DNA from: Neocallimastix lanati (nom. inval.)
Lineage: Eukaryota; Neocallimastigomycota; Neocallimastigomycetes; Neocallimastigales; Neocallimastigaceae
Assembly (NCBI GenBank): GCA_016946835.1
Contig: JACVTC010000040.1
Location: 77,501-141,500, forward strand
Direction: 5' to 3'
Length of the DNA stretch: 64,000 bases
Shown: positions 36,840 to 51,800 of the stretch, piece by piece
How positions within the stretch are numbered: the stretch's first letter is position 1
Layout of the letters: each line of letters opens with the position of its first letter
Notes under the pieces: generated by a model
What the model was told of the DNA's origin: nothing
Database searches by the model: none
Seen by the model: the letters and a program-made list of their open reading frames with translations, nothing else
Translations under genes and position numbers: made by a program

Positions 36840-37155
36840 AATGATGATGAAATTAATCCATTTAACAAATAAATGGTTAGGTTTATAATATATAAAAAGG
36901 GGATTGTACATTTTGTAATGTATGTATGAATTAAAGTATTATAATTATTATAATTATAATATATATTAAAATAAAATAAAATAAAATAATTATTATCAAA
37001 AAGATATAAATTTAATATTTAATAATTATTATTAAATATACAAATATGTTACTACACATATTTGTTTTATATCAATGATGATGAAATTAATCCATTTAAC
37101 AAATAAATGGTTAGGTTTATAATATATAAAAAGGGGATTGTACATTTTGTAATGT
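36840..37155. repeat. Exact 82-bp direct repeat, 234-bp spacing
   Basis: Copies at 36840-36921 and 37074-37155 are identical over 82 bases. Each contains a perfect 7-bp-stem, 5-base-loop hairpin (CCATTTA/TAAATGG). Perfect identity in sequence this AT-rich implies a recent duplication or a functional constraint. The 68-codon minus-strand frame across the second copy is not supported as a gene. Confidence 0.93.
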
Positions 37156-37614
37156 GGCGTATATATTTTTAAAATAAAGACATACATTTTAAGATATTTC
37201 ATAAAAAAATAAATATATATATAAATAATTAATTTCAAAAGAAATAATAATATATTCTATTAAAAAAGAATTATAAAAAATTATTTTTTTTATAAAAAAT
37301 TATTTTTATAATTGAATATTAATAAATTATATATAAAAATTAGATGATTTTTATTTATTTAATTATTATTTATTTAATTAATAAAAACAAGCCACATTGA
37401 GAAATGCATTAAATTCATATAAAACTATTGATATTAAATAATTTTTTTTTTTTAATAATTATATATATTATTGTAATTATTAATACCATAATATATTATT
37501 TTTTCAATGCTAATAAATAATTAATATATTATAATAAATAAAATAAAATAATATAAATTATAAAAAATTATACAATTAGTTATATTACATATGCAATATC
37601 TGGAGAATAATATT

Positions 37615-37935
37615 TTTAACCAAAGATAACATTAATATATATTCTATAAACATTCAGACAACATTAAAACACTTTATATTCTATTAACATTCAGACAACA
37701 TTATAACACTTTATATTTTATTAACATTCAGAAAACGTTAATATATTTTATTAATAATTAGATAACATTAAAATACTTTCTATTAATATTCAGACAACGT
37801 TAATATATATTTTATTAACATTAAGACAATATTAAAATAATTTTTTTTTTTTTTTAACATATAGATAACATTCATATATATTTTATTAACATTCAGATAA
37901 CATCGAAATACCTTTTATTAACATTTAGATAACAT
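37615..37935. repeat. Degenerate tandem repeat, ATTCAGACAACATT motif
   Basis: Eight or so units of roughly 30-45 bases share a core such as TATTAACATTCAGACAACATT followed by an AT-rich spacer (AAAACACTTTATAT, AATATATTT). Both unit length and sequence vary, so the array is old. Function unknown. Confidence 0.8.
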
Positions 37936-38075
37936 TATTGATGCAAAACAATATAAATATCTTTTAAAACTTATTTTCTTGTCTTTTTTTATAGATACAT
38001 AATTATAAATACTATAATTAATTTAAAAAAAGATAAAAATAAATTGTTTTTTCCTTTAAAGGTTTATTACTGATT

Positions 38076-38106
<31 letters not shown>

Positions 38107-39607
38107 TTATTAATTATTTTATTACAAAAATTAATTGGATAATGTTAATCTGATTTTCCTGTTTTTTTTTTTTAACATTTACCTTGTATGGAAATTATTA
38201 AAATTTGATAAAAAAAATGTAAAGATTTCTTTTTTTTTTTTTTTTTTTTTTGATAATTTAAATTTCTTTTTAAACTTTTTAAAAAATTTTGTATACAAAT
38301 ACAAATATACATATTAAATAAAATTTTTTATTAGTAATAAACTAATCTAAAAAGAAAAAAAAAATATGAAAAAAAATTTTTTCTTATTTTCAAAAATATA
38401 TTTATTAACATTTCTACTGAGTATATATTTTCATCTCCGTTATGGATAATAATTTCTATTTTTATTAAAATTTTAAATAAAATTTAAAAATAAATTTTGA
38501 AATTATAATATTTTATGATTACATAAATATTTCAAAAAAAAAAAATACTAAATTTTATAATTATATATATATTTATAATATTGATACTTTAAAAAAAAAA
38601 ATAAAAACAAATAAATAACAATAAGAAAATTCTGAAGATTTTAAATTTTACAGTAAGATTAATGTGGTTATATAAAAAAAAATAGCTATTAAATGTTGTT
38701 ATGTTTAAATCCTTTAGTCTTAATTCTAATTTTTTTTATCATATTAAAAAAAAAAAAAAATAAAAAATAAAAATTAAAACAAGAAAATCCTATTAATTGT
38801 TATATTTTATAATAATATAAATATTAAAAAAAAATTATAATAAATAAATAAATAAAGTAAATTCTGTAAATTTTAAATAATATTATTATTTTGGTTACAA
38901 AAATAAAAATAAAATCAAAATAAAAAAAAAAAAAAAAAAATAGCCATTAAAAATAAAACCATAAACGAAATATTATGTTATAATTCTTGGGTTTCAATTC
39001 TAATAATAATTAAAATTTTATTATACTTCTTTTTAAACTTTTTTTTAAAAATCTTGAATATAAACTGTAATACATTTAATACAATTATTTTATTCATAAT
39101 ATTTAAGGTATTTATAATTTATTAGTTTATTATTATTATTATTATATTTTATTATATTTTATTATAATTGAAATGTTATTTATTTTATTTTATTTTTATC
39201 ATATATATTTTTTTATTTTTAAAAAATGTTTTTTTTTTTTTTTTTTTTTTTTTTAATTAAATAAAATTTAATTTTAATAATATTTATTAAAATTTTTATT
39301 ATTTATATTTTTGTACATATATTTTTATTTTAATATATGTACAATTTCTTTTTTATTTTCAGTTTTCTATTTGACTATTTATAGTATAATTAAATAATAT
39401 ATAAATAATTTAATAATCGATTAAATATTTTTATTAGATATTTAATGTATATATTTATTTTGTTTAAAAAACAGTTATTTTCTAAATATTTAATCATATT
39501 ATTAATAAAATTAAATAATATTATTAAGCATAATGAAATGAAATGAGAAATATCGATTTTTTTTTTTTGTAAATGAATGATTATTAACAGTGTATGATAT
39601 AATTCAT

Positions 39608-39639
39608 TATTAAAACTCTATTGAAATAGAGTTTTAATA
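39608..39639. repeat. Short perfect inverted repeat (15-bp arms)
   Basis: Arms of 15 bases (TATTAAAACTCTATT and its complement) are separated by a two-base loop. It stands alone in non-coding sequence, not next to a gene. Confidence 0.85.
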
Positions 39640-42600
39640 TTAATTCATTCAATTTTTTTTATTAATTTATATAATGTCAATAACAACTGATTTATAACAT
39701 TAATATCTTAATTATAAAAATAAATATTTATAATTAATATATATATATATATAACTTTTAGTTATATTTAAATTAATAATATTCAATGATATATAATCAA
39801 GATCAAATAATCATTTATATAATCCTTTGAATGTATATATTTATAGAAAAAACTAAAAAATTATTAAATCTTATTCAAAATTAACAATTAAAATATAAAA
39901 AAATAGTTTTAATGGTTAATTTTTTTTTAATTATTCTGATTTTCTTATTGCATATTTTATTTTCATATTAAATAAATACATTAGCCAAGAAATTAAGAAA
40001 AAAAATTAACATATATATATACATGATTATATGCATATGTATTAAATAAATATATAAATAAATAATATGTAATATTATTTTTGAATATTTTTTTTATAGT
40101 ATAAAACTTTATTTTTTTTAGCATGTCAATTATTTTATTTAAATGAAAAATCTTTTTAATATGGAGTTATATATAAATTTTTTATAGTCATCCATCAAAT
40201 CTTACTAATTATTTATCAATAAGATTTAAATGGATAATTTTTTTATTTTTTATTTTTTTTTTTTTAAAAAAAAAAAAAGTTAATAAATAAATAATAAATA
40301 TATTTTTTTAATTTTATTAAATAATATATTTATTACATAATAAAAGTAGATAATAATTAACATATATATATTTTATATATGCTTTTATTTTCTGTTTTTA
40401 ATTTTCTGTATATAAATTTTTTCATAATTGTATTAGAAAAAGGTTATAAATATTTTATATATATATAAAAGTTTTCTTTTTTATAAAGAATATTCATTTA
40501 ATTCCGATTTAACAATATATTAAAAAATAGATTTGAAATTGGAATTAAATAAATTTGAACCAAATTTTTTTTAAAATAATTTTACGTAATGTATTAAAAA
40601 AATTGTACATATTTCAATTTTTTTTTTAGATAACAGATATCCATTATCAAATAATTTTAAATAATTTTTGATTAATTAAAAATTTTAAAAAAATTTTTTT
40701 TATCAACATTACAAAATATTTATTTATCTTATTTTTTGTTAATTTTGGTAATATTGTATTTATCACTTTAGTTTGTGTTAAAAAATATTTTTTTTTTCAA
40801 TAGACAATAAAGACTGATTTTAGATAAAATAAAAAGTGTATTATTTATCTTTTAGTTAACAACATTTTATTCCTATCATTTTTAAATATTTTATTAATCT
40901 ATTAAACCACCTTTAATTTATCTATTTACTTTTTTTTTTTTTTTTCTTTTTATAATAAAAACTAATAAATATTAAAATATCAAAAATATATAATTATTTA
41001 TTTATTTTGAAAATGTCAATTATATATAATTATATATTTATTTTGAAACTATCAATAATTAAATAATTTAAATAAATAATAACTATTACATTTTTTTTAA
41101 ATCCATATGTTAATATTAAATTTTAAACTACCTGAAGTCTTTTTAATTTTTAATTATATATTTGAAGATAATTATAATTATTATTATATATATATCATAG
41201 AGTCCCAATTTTCATACGACATTTTATTATTTTTATTATAATATTTATTTTATATAGATATGTATATCAAAATTTCTCATAATTATATATACAATTTAAA
41301 AAATAAATTATTAATATTAAATATTTATTTATTATTACAGCTTACTCATATTTTATATATTAATTATTGTTTTTTATTTTTTTTTTTAACTTTACCATTC
41401 TATTCTTGTGAATAAAATTGTCAGATATTGATGTGTTTCTCTGATGAACTTTAATATATATAGTAAGACAAGGTGTAATTGCATGATTAGTTGATTGAAC
41501 ATAAAATGACATATTAGTTGAAGACAAATATTAAAAAATTTTTATTTTTTTTTTATTTTTTTTTTTTTTTTTTTTGAAAATTTAAATAATTAAATTAAAT
41601 TAAATTAAAATTTATTAAATTATTAATATATTAATATTTAAAATTACTTTTAAATTTTTAATATAATGTCAACTATTTAATTATTTATTTTACAATATAT
41701 TTATTTTAAAATAGATATTAAATAAGAAAAACTTTATATCATAATATAAAAATCATGCATATATAATATTAATTAAAATATATTGGATAATATAATATAT
41801 ATTATGCATTATTATGTATTGATAAAAAAAACATTTAATTGTTGGCTAATTTTCATGATATTAAATATTTTGAAATATTTTGAAATATATTTAAATAGAT
41901 TTAATCTACCAAATTTTTACATATATATGATTAAAATATGTCAATATATAAAAATTATATTCAATTCATTACTTGGTACTTTTAATATATATAACAATAG
42001 TACACATTTTATCCAAATTATTTTTTAATAAAAATTTATTATTATTATAATATTTTTAATCAATTATATATCTTATATTATTCTATATTCTTTAGTAATT
42101 GTTTATATTATATGAAATAATATATTATTTAAATATTGAAATATGTCAATCATAAAAATAATAATTTTTATATAATTTTTAATAAAATAAAAACAACAAT
42201 AATAATAATAATAATAAAAATAGATATTTCTTAAAAATTAAAAGAAAATTGGCTTTTTAATAATTAAAAATCATTTGAGATTTTTAAATAATATTTTGAG
42301 AAATAATAATCTTCTACTCTTCTTCGATTTATATTCATCTTTCTTTTTTTAAATTAATTTATGGGTTACTTTTTAACCCTTTATATTATATGATTATAAA
42401 CTTTTTATTATAAATTTTATTAGTCATCAGTTATTAGAGAATTATATATATATATATATATTTTTTTTTTTTTTGGAGATATATTGAAAATGATTCTTGG
42501 CTTTCTTTAACCTTTATATATATATATAATAATTTTAATCAATTATTTTTTAATATTTTCCAATTTCTATTTATTTATTTATTTTAATTAACAAGATTTA

Positions 42601-42804
42601 ATTATTATTCAAATTAAATAATCATATCAAATAGATATTCAATGAAATTTAATGAGGCTATATGAGTTATGAGTATTTTTTTGTGGTTGACAAAGAAGAT
42701 GTAATATTAAATACAAAAAGTAATAATTCCATTTAAAAAATCAATTAATTATTATTATTATTAATCATTAATTATTGTATATAAATTTTATTAAGTAATA
42801 AATA

Positions 42805-42859
42805 ATAACTATCATATAAATATTATATAAATAAAATATAATATTTATATGATAGTTAT
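42805..42859. repeat. Perfect inverted repeat (24-bp arms, 7-base loop)
   Basis: Left arm 42805-42828 starts ATAACTATCATATAAATATT; the right arm 42836-42859 is its exact reverse complement, with loop AAATAAA. It could form a strong hairpin. No coding sequence is adjacent. Confidence 0.9.
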
Positions 42860-43157
42860 CTGTAATTAACTAATGGCATTTTAATTATTTCATAATATTA
42901 ATTACTGTATAATTATTATCTTACTACTATTTTTCTTTTCAACTTCAATATTACTAATTTAATTATTCATTTTTTATTATGCTACCATATAATCAATTAA
43001 ACTATCCAAAGTTATAAAGCTAATTATATGATTTACATAGATTTACATAAGTAATTTTATATTTATTAATTATTAAATATTATTTCTTTATTTTGTATCA
43101 TCAATGTTATTTATTTATTTATTTATTTATTATTATTTTTTATAAATGATATTTAAA

Positions 43158-43159
<2 letters not shown>

Positions 43160-43236
<77 letters not shown>

Positions 43237-43249
43237 TATTATTATTATT
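43160..43249. repeat. (ATT)n microsatellite
   Basis: About 28 units of ATT, with two one-base phase breaks near 43200 and 43234. Confidence 0.9.
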
Positions 43250-43909
43250 TTTATGATAAAAATACGATTAAATTTTAAAATTATAGAATATGAAAGTAAA
43301 TATTAAATTTTTACTCATGTTAAATTATTTTTATAAACTTTATATTTTAACAATTTTTTTTTATATTTTTATTTAATTTATTTAGTAAATATAAATTAAA
43401 ATAAATAAATAAATAAATAAATATAATGTAAAAGTGAAATAAATAATTATTAATTAATTAAAATTTAATCATTTTTATATAAATAACTATTTCTTTCAAT
43501 CCTTATAAAATTTTAATAATATTTATATTTATATATATATTTTGTTATAGATATATTAAAAGAAATATTCGATTTATACAATTACTAACCATAGTAAACA
43601 CTATGAAACTTTTTTCAAAACTAAAATTATTAAAACATAATATATTTTAAAAATACATTTTCTCTTTAGTATTATTTAATTATTTCATAATATTTTTATT
43701 AATAAAACTTGTAATTTAAAAATAATTAAAAATTATATTTTATTATTAAATGAATAATTTTTTTTTATAAGAAAAAAAAAGTTCTATGAATAATAAACAA
43801 CCTTATATATTCATAAATTAAAAAGTTTACTTAATATGATTAATTACAGTTAATATATATATTTAAAAGCAGTATATAAAACACTAATTGATTTATATAT
43901 ATATTAACA

Positions 43910-44051
43910 AATTACTAATAATTAAAAATAGAGTAGGATTATTTATTATTGTATCTATTAAAATTGAATTTAAAAATGAAAATTACTAATAATTAAAAAT
44001 AGAGTAGGATTATTTATAATTGTATCTATTATAATTGTATTTAAAAATGAA
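43910..44051. repeat. 71-bp tandem duplication
   Basis: Copies 43910-43980 and 43981-44051 abut exactly and differ at only about four positions. Both include AATAGAGTAGGATTATTTAT. Confidence 0.92.
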
Positions 44052-44195
44052 ACGTTTGTCTCCTTTTAGTATTATATATTTTGTTTGAAGATGCAATCCA
44101 ATATCTTTTTGATATATCTTTTGTACTTCCGTGCCACTAAATAATATTAAAGGGGAACATATATAAAAAATAACATATAAAGTTTTTTTTTTCAT
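44052..44195 (-). other. Slightly GC-richer island with short minus-strand frame
   Basis: The minus strand is open for 61 codons (44010-44195) and the middle (SGTEVQKIYQKDIGLHLQTK) has less biased composition than chance frames nearby. It may be a relic exon of a lost gene. I do not recognise it and cannot support it as a gene. Confidence 0.25.
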
Positions 44196-46284
44196 TAAAT
44201 TTTAAATAACGTCATGATGATGATGATGATGAATATAATTTGTATAAAAATAAAAAAAAAATTATTTCTAGTATAACTATTATATAATATATATTTTACT
44301 GATAAAAATAAATTCAGTTAGATGAAAATAAATCCTTCCAAAATATATCAATAGTATTTTTACATATTTTATATAAAAAAAAATGGTTATTAAAATTTGA
44401 AATAACGTATTTTTCAAAAAAATTTTATTATTATTATTTTTTTAAATATTTAAAAATATATAAATACTAAATAAAGTGTAATATCTTTTATATGTGGTAC
44501 AAATTTTTATTATAGGGATTTATTTTTTTTTTTTTCTTTTAATGAATTAATATATTAATATGATTTCTTTATATAAATTAAATTGTATAATATTTATTAA
44601 TGTTAGTTTTAATTTACAATAAGAATTTAAAAAATGACAATTGAATAATATTATCAATATAGTGGATGTTTTATGTGTAACATGGATGATGAATCATTAT
44701 TATAAATGTTTTCTTTAATTTACATCATGATATGATTTATTATATAGTAAATAAAGTTTTTAAAGTTGAAAATTTTAATTTAATTTTTTTTTTTCAAAAA
44801 AATTTGATAAATAATTTAATAATTAATTGAAAATGAAAATGTTATGAACAATTTTATCAATCAATTTTTTTAATTACTAAAAAGTAATTTTAAATTTAAC
44901 ATTAAAATATATATATTACTTTTAATTATTATTTAATGTTAACATAAGTTAATGAATTTCAAAATTATTTATTATGTTATTATCATAAAGAAATAATTAC
45001 AGATATAAAATAATATATATAAATTCAAATATAAATTTAGTATCAATAATCTTTCAATATCGCCTTTATATTATAAATTTGACATTAATGAACAAAAAAA
45101 AATTAATTACAATTTAGAAAATATTTACATGCTAATAGTAGAAAAAATATTCATCGATTTAATATTAGTTTTAAGGCAAAAAAAATAATTTGTAAATGAT
45201 AATAAATGTGACTTTCTTTTTTAAGGAGATATTTATATAATGATAATGACATCTATGTTTTAGTATTATGAAATCTTATGAACCATTTATTTTTTTGTTT
45301 ATTAGATAATAAATATTTTTTATAAAACTATTATATGAAATTAAAATTTATAATGAATTAGTATTTTTTTTTATTTTTTTTTATATCTTTTTATGTTTTA
45401 GATTTACTATGAATATATCAAAGCAAAAAAAAAAAAAAAAAAAAAAATAAAAAATAAAAAAGATTAAGTATATAATATAATATAACATATTTGCATATAT
45501 AAAAATAATAATAATAATTTATTATTAAATGAAATTTATACAACATAAATTAATCATTCAATGAATAAAAATAAAATTATATAATTTAAAATAAATTAAA
45601 TATAATATTTTCAATTATTTTTTTTTTAAAAAAAATAGTAACTTAACTTTAATTAATATTAAAAATAGTATAAAAAAAAAAAAGCATAATGGATATTTTA
45701 TTTTATACTTTATACTTTTATTAAATGAGATAAAATTTAATATATATTATTTTATTTTATATATATAATAATGGCTTATAAGAAATTTTATATTTATTTG
45801 TCCTACATAAAATAAATAATAGTATATTATCGTTACACAATATTTTAATAGTTAATATATTTTAATTCTAATTTTCAATTTTTTATTTATTTTTTGTTTT
45901 AAAATAAATTAAATTTGTGGAAATAATTAAATAATTATTTTCTTTTCAAATTTGAGATTAATTATTTAAATTCTCCTAATTAAGTCATTTAAAAATTTTT
46001 AAAATAATAAAATTTAATTATTCTACAATTTAATTAATGTTATAATTAAAAAATCTAATATATGTCAATAATTAATAAATATTTTAATTATTTTTTGTAT
46101 ATTATTAATAATAATTATTTTTTTTAATCTATTTTATATATTCAAATTAATATATTATAAATTAGTAATCTGAAATATATTAGTAATAACATCTATATTA
46201 TATTTTAGTATTAATTTATCCAAACTGAAAATAAAACTAATCCATTGATTTTTATTTATATCAAATTCATTCATGAAGTTCATA
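44196..46284. other. AT-rich segment, nothing recognised
   Basis: Short GATGAT repeat near 44216-44233, homopolymers (A run 45425-45447), a T10-A8 junction near 45618. No gene seen. Confidence 0.65.
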
Positions 46285-46692
46285 AATAAAATAAAATAAA
46301 ATAAAATAAAATAAAATAAAATAAAATAAAATAAAATAAAATAAAATAAAATAAAATAAAATAAAATAAAATAAAATAAAATAAAATAAAATAAAATAAA
46401 ATAAAATAAAATAAAATAAAATAAAATAAAATAAAATAAAATAAAATAAAATAAAATAAAATAAAATAAAATAAAATAAAATAAAATAAAATAAAATAAA
46501 ATAAAATAAAATAAAATAAAATAAAATAAAATAAAATAAAATAAAATAAAATAAAATAAAATAAAATAAAATAAAATAAAATAAAATAAAATAAAATAAA
46601 ATAAAATAAAATAAAATAAAATAAAATAAAATAAAATAAAATAAAATAAAATAAAATAAAATAAAATAAAATAAAATAAAATAAAATAAAAT
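46285..46692. repeat. Perfect pentanucleotide (TAAAA)n array
   Basis: About 81 consecutive identical copies of a five-base A/T unit with no interruption. Every minus-strand frame reads a five-residue FILFY repeat, so the 146-codon frame there is not a gene. Perfect purity over about 405 bases points to recent expansion. Confidence 0.97.
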
Positions 46693-47685
46693 ATAAATAA
46701 AATAATATCGTATGCATCATTTGGTTAAATCAAATTATAGTATGCATACTATAAGCTTTTTATTCGGTAAAAAAATTTTTTTAAAAATAGTATTGATGAC
46801 TAAATATAATTTAAATGATTAAAATTATATATCTTTTTATTATTTTATAATATTAGTTTTTATTTTATTATTTGAAACATTTTCTTTACAATTTAAGTTT
46901 TAAATTTATTAGCATTTATTGAAGAATTAATATTTCTTTTATTATATTATTATTTTTTTAAAATTGTTCTTCTTTATTATATAACTAAAAAATATTTCAA
47001 TACTATAAAATGCTTTTATTTCAGTTACTTATGTATATATCTATTGTAATTTAATATAATATGTAACATTTCAATATTTCAAATATTTTATTTATTTTTA
47101 AATTATGATATTAATTAAAATTTATTATGTTTATTTAATATGAAAATTATATAAACTAATAAATAATAAAATAAAATAACTAAAATAAGAATAAAATCAA
47201 AAACCAAAATAAAAATATTTATTAAAAAATAGTAAACAAAGCATATTATTATTATAATATTAAACTAATATTTGTTTATAAGACATATTTTATATATATA
47301 TATTTTTTTTAAAAAAAAAAGAAAAAAAAAAAAAGAAACTTATGGAATTAAAACCTAATTTTTTTTTTTTTAAAAAAAAAAATTAAAACTTTAATTATAT
47401 GTTTTTTATTTTTTTAAAAAATATTTAAAATATTTCCTTTTAATAGTAAATGAATTCAATATTATGTATATTATATTTTATGGAATGATGTTTTATTTAA
47501 CTAATTAATAATTATATATATATATAAATATATATAAATATTTCATTGAATTTAAATAACCTTTTTTATTTTTATTTATATAATTTATAATATCTTTTAT
47601 TTATTCCAAAAAAACTTTTTTTAGGTATCTAAAAACTTTATTGTTGTTCTTTTATAAATTAATTCTATTTTCTTTAGAAAAAATC

Positions 47686-47728
<43 letters not shown>

Positions 47729-48867
47729 ATTTGTAAGTAAATTAAATAATATGAATGAATTAAAAGAGTTGTCAGTAGATTCATTAATTTGGTCATTATT
47801 CATTATATATATATATTTAAAAAAAATACTATAAATAGAATAGAATAAATTATAATCTTAATTATTCTTTCCTATAACTTTTACTCTGTTATTTTATTAT
47901 TAACTAATTATTTCTTTTATTTTATTTTTTAAATTCTTTTGATATAACTATATAGTTTTTTTTTTTTTATTTTTCAAAATATACACTATATTTATAGTAT
48001 CCAATTTAGATTTTTTTATTATTTTTGATTAGAAAAGAAAAAGAAAAAGAAAAAAAAAAAAAAAAAAACTGTTTGTTTTCAATTTTTTTTTATTGTATTA
48101 TATTTTATTTATTAGAAGAGAAAATAATTTCAAATATAATTAATTCTATTTAATTCTATTTATTTATATAAAATAAAAAAAACGTGCGTGTATTCATATA
48201 TAAAGAAAAAATTTTCATAAATCATATTTTTTAAATATTTATATGTATAGTACATTTTTTATGTGTATAAAATTATTTTATATATTACATTATACTACAA
48301 TGTATTAGTTACATATATATTTAATATATTCTATTTTTATATAGGAATTAAAGTTAATTTATTTTTAAAAATTTATAAACAAAAAAATTAAAATTAAAAA
48401 AAAATAAATAAATAATTTTTATAAATTAAATTATTTATAAAATATATACTTAAATATAAGATTTATTTAATGAAAAAATTATATAAAAATTTTCATAGAA
48501 ATCAATTCAAAAAAGGATTATTTTATAATTAAAATTTTATTTTATTTTATTTTATTTTTGTTCTTTAAATCAAACACATTTAACAAAAAAATGAATATAT
48601 CTTCATTATACATTTTTTAGATAAAATAATAAATTTATTTTTTTTAAATATATATATATAAATTATATCTATCATATAATTTTATTGTTTTTATAAAACA
48701 TTGGAAAACAAAATTTAAGATTATCATGAGTTTTTTTTTTTATTATTATTAATATTATAATAATAGCATTTTTGGTTTTAAACTTTATTTTTATTCAGGA
48801 TAATAATCCCTAAAATATAAGATGAATTAATAATTTAATTCTATTTTTATCTGTTGGTTTAAATATA

Positions 48868-48898
<31 letters not shown>

Positions 48899-51800
48899 GT
48901 TTTCATTTTCATATAATATCATCTTTAATATGTATTATAATTTAAAACATAAAAAGTCATGTTGGAATATACAATTAAGAATTATTTATAAAATTAACGA
49001 ATAATAATAATAGGGAAATAGCATATTACAATGAAAATTTATGATAATACTATTTTAATTCCAAAGAATATCTTTTTTTTTTCTCTCCTTTTTTTTTTTT
49101 TCATTTTATTCTATATTTTATCATATTTAATTATGCATAATACTTTAAAAAGAAATATATTAAAAAAAATATGGAATAAATGAATAAATATATTAAAAGG
49201 ATACACATAAAAATGTATACAATTTTTTCAATGGTATGTTTTTTAATAATATGTATTTTTTTTATATATCATGAAATGATACAATATTTCAATTATCAAT
49301 ATTTATTATGGATTATATTCTTTTTAATAATAAATTTTAATATATTCCTATAATATATTCCTATATATTAGCCTAATGTTTTATATATTTTAAACTTTGT
49401 ATATTGTTAAATTATACTTTTTTTTTTATTTAAAAGAATTAAATTTTAAAAGTTTTCAAAGTATTAAATTTATATTAATAATATATTATAATAATTACAA
49501 AGTTAAATTTAATATATTGATATTTTATTTTATAACATCATATATTAGGATAGATTAATATATATTAGAATATATTATAATATTTTAATAATATTCAATA
49601 TATCATTAATATTTTTTTTTTAAAAAAAATATATTATTTACTTTTTTCCTTCTAATTTAATTATAATATTATTTATAAATTATAATATATATGATATATA
49701 TTATACATTTATAGAAAATATTATTTATTATAAAATTTATAATATATTAAATTTTATTATATAATTAAAAATGTGCAATTAAGAAATGAAAAGTTAGCTT
49801 GAATATAGATATAATAATAATAATAATAATTTTATTTATAAATTATTATGTCAATGAATAAGTCATATTATGAATATAAATTAATTAATGGTTGCAATAT
49901 ATTTTGATTTGTATTATCAATATATAAATATTCTATTTAATTTTAGTATTAGTTAACATTAAAGAAAAGCAAATTAATAATACTTATTTGAATTACGGAA
50001 AAGGAAATTGAATCATGCTTATGATAATAGTCCAATGAATTGGTGACGAAGTGCCTTAAAATATCAAAAATATCAAAAGCTTTTTTTTTTTTTTTTTTTT
50101 TTTGTTATTTTTGGTTTTAAAGTTTGAATGATAATGAATATGAAATAATGCTAATACAATAATGCTTTTATGATTATAATAGTAGTAATAATATAAAAAT
50201 TTATAATTATAATAATAAAATTATAAAAATAAAAATCACATCAATAAAATTATATAAATAAAGGTATAATAAAATATTAAAAAAAAAAAAAATAAAATAA
50301 AAATAATAAAAAAGTATATTTATCATACTTTTTAAAAAATAATTATTTAATAAAAACCACATATTTCAAGATTCATAATATTTAAAATTTTAAATAAATA
50401 ATGATTTATATAAAAAAAATATTAATAATAAATGAAAAATTATGAAAAATTATGAAAAATGATTAAATAATTTAAAATAAATATATATATTTATTAATTA
50501 ATGAATAATAAATTATTAATAATAAATAATTTATTAAATTTTTTAAAATTTTTAAATAGCCTAATCCTTATAATTTAATAATTAAATAATTAATTAGCTT
50601 TATTAAATAATTTTATTATAAAATATATTATATATATATTTTTACATAGTAATATATTATAAATATATATAATATATTGTAATATATCAAAGTTATTAAG
50701 TTTTTTAATTAAAAGGCTTATTTCTGAACTTTAATTCTAATCAATATATAATCAAACATGGAAAATTGTTAAAAAAAATAAAAAAAAAAAAAAAGAAGGG
50801 GTTGATAGTTTAGTATTGTTAAAGCTAAAATCAATTTTTTCTGGGGAAATAGTGGCTGCATAGAAACAAAAAAAAAGTTTTTTAAGACTAAAAGATTTAT
50901 CATAACATTTATATGAAACCACCTTAAATTTAATATTTATTAACTGAAATAGAAAATAAACTCCTTAGTATTTCTAAAATTATTATAATAAATTTAATGA
51001 AAAATAAAAAACTACAATTAATTTTATATAATTAAACATTAATCAATAAATAATTAAATAATAAATAATTAAATAATAAATAATTAAATAATAAATAATA
51101 AAATAATAAAATATAATTAATAATTAATAATTAATAATATCTAATAATTAATAAATAGTAATAATAAATAATAAATAAATAAATAATAAATAAATAATAA
51201 ATATTAATAATTAATAAATAATTAAATAATAAATATGATGAATATCATTAATTATTTATAATTAGAATAATACAAAAGTGGTCATTATTTAATTTGATTC
51301 AAAGCATTCTTAGAATTATATATAATACATTTTTTAATTAACATTTTTTCTTTATGTAAATATATATAAATATTTTTTTCTAGTTATTTTAAATAGAGCT
51401 ATGTCAGTTGGTATCATCTATGAGAATTTGATAATTTTGAGAGTTCATTTAAATTAATTTAATCAATAATTTTAAAAACCAGCTTTATATTTATTTTTAA
51501 AGAATATACCAAAAAAAAAATTTTTTTTAAATTATTATCATTATTATTATTATTATTATTATTTTATTTTTTTTTTTTTTGTTAAATTCTTGTATAAAAA
51601 AAAATGAATAAGAATTTAGCGAAAGAATTTTCTTAAAAAAAAATAAAAAAAAAATTTAACTAAAATTATTTTTTTTAATAATATATATTATTTTTAATTA
51701 AATAATTATTATATACATATTTAATTATATAATGGAATAATATATAGTTATATTCAAAATAATAAATAATAGAAAAAATTTTATTTAAAATATTATATAG

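Larger units (their letters stand above)
37936..43909. other. Gene-poor AT-rich desert
   Basis: No gene could be supported on either strand. The stretch has A/T homopolymers (38081-38106, 38227-38250, 39230-39254 and others), an (ATT)n block (43160-43249) and two fold-back sequences listed separately. The open frames at 38135-38317 and 41783-42028 are built of Phe/Ile/Leu/Tyr/Asn/Lys as expected from composition alone. Confidence 0.65.

Noticed and set aside
41783-42028. 81-codon + strand frame
   Set aside because: Composition (Ile, Tyr, Asn, Phe, Leu) is what AT-rich sequence gives by chance; no domain and no neighbours.
46280-46720. 146-codon minus-strand frame of FILFY repeats
   Set aside because: Product of the (TAAAA)n array; no unique sequence.
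50000-50060. G+C-richer patch considered as a snoRNA or tRNA
   Set aside because: No paired C/D boxes, no H/ACA layout and no cloverleaf could be recognised.
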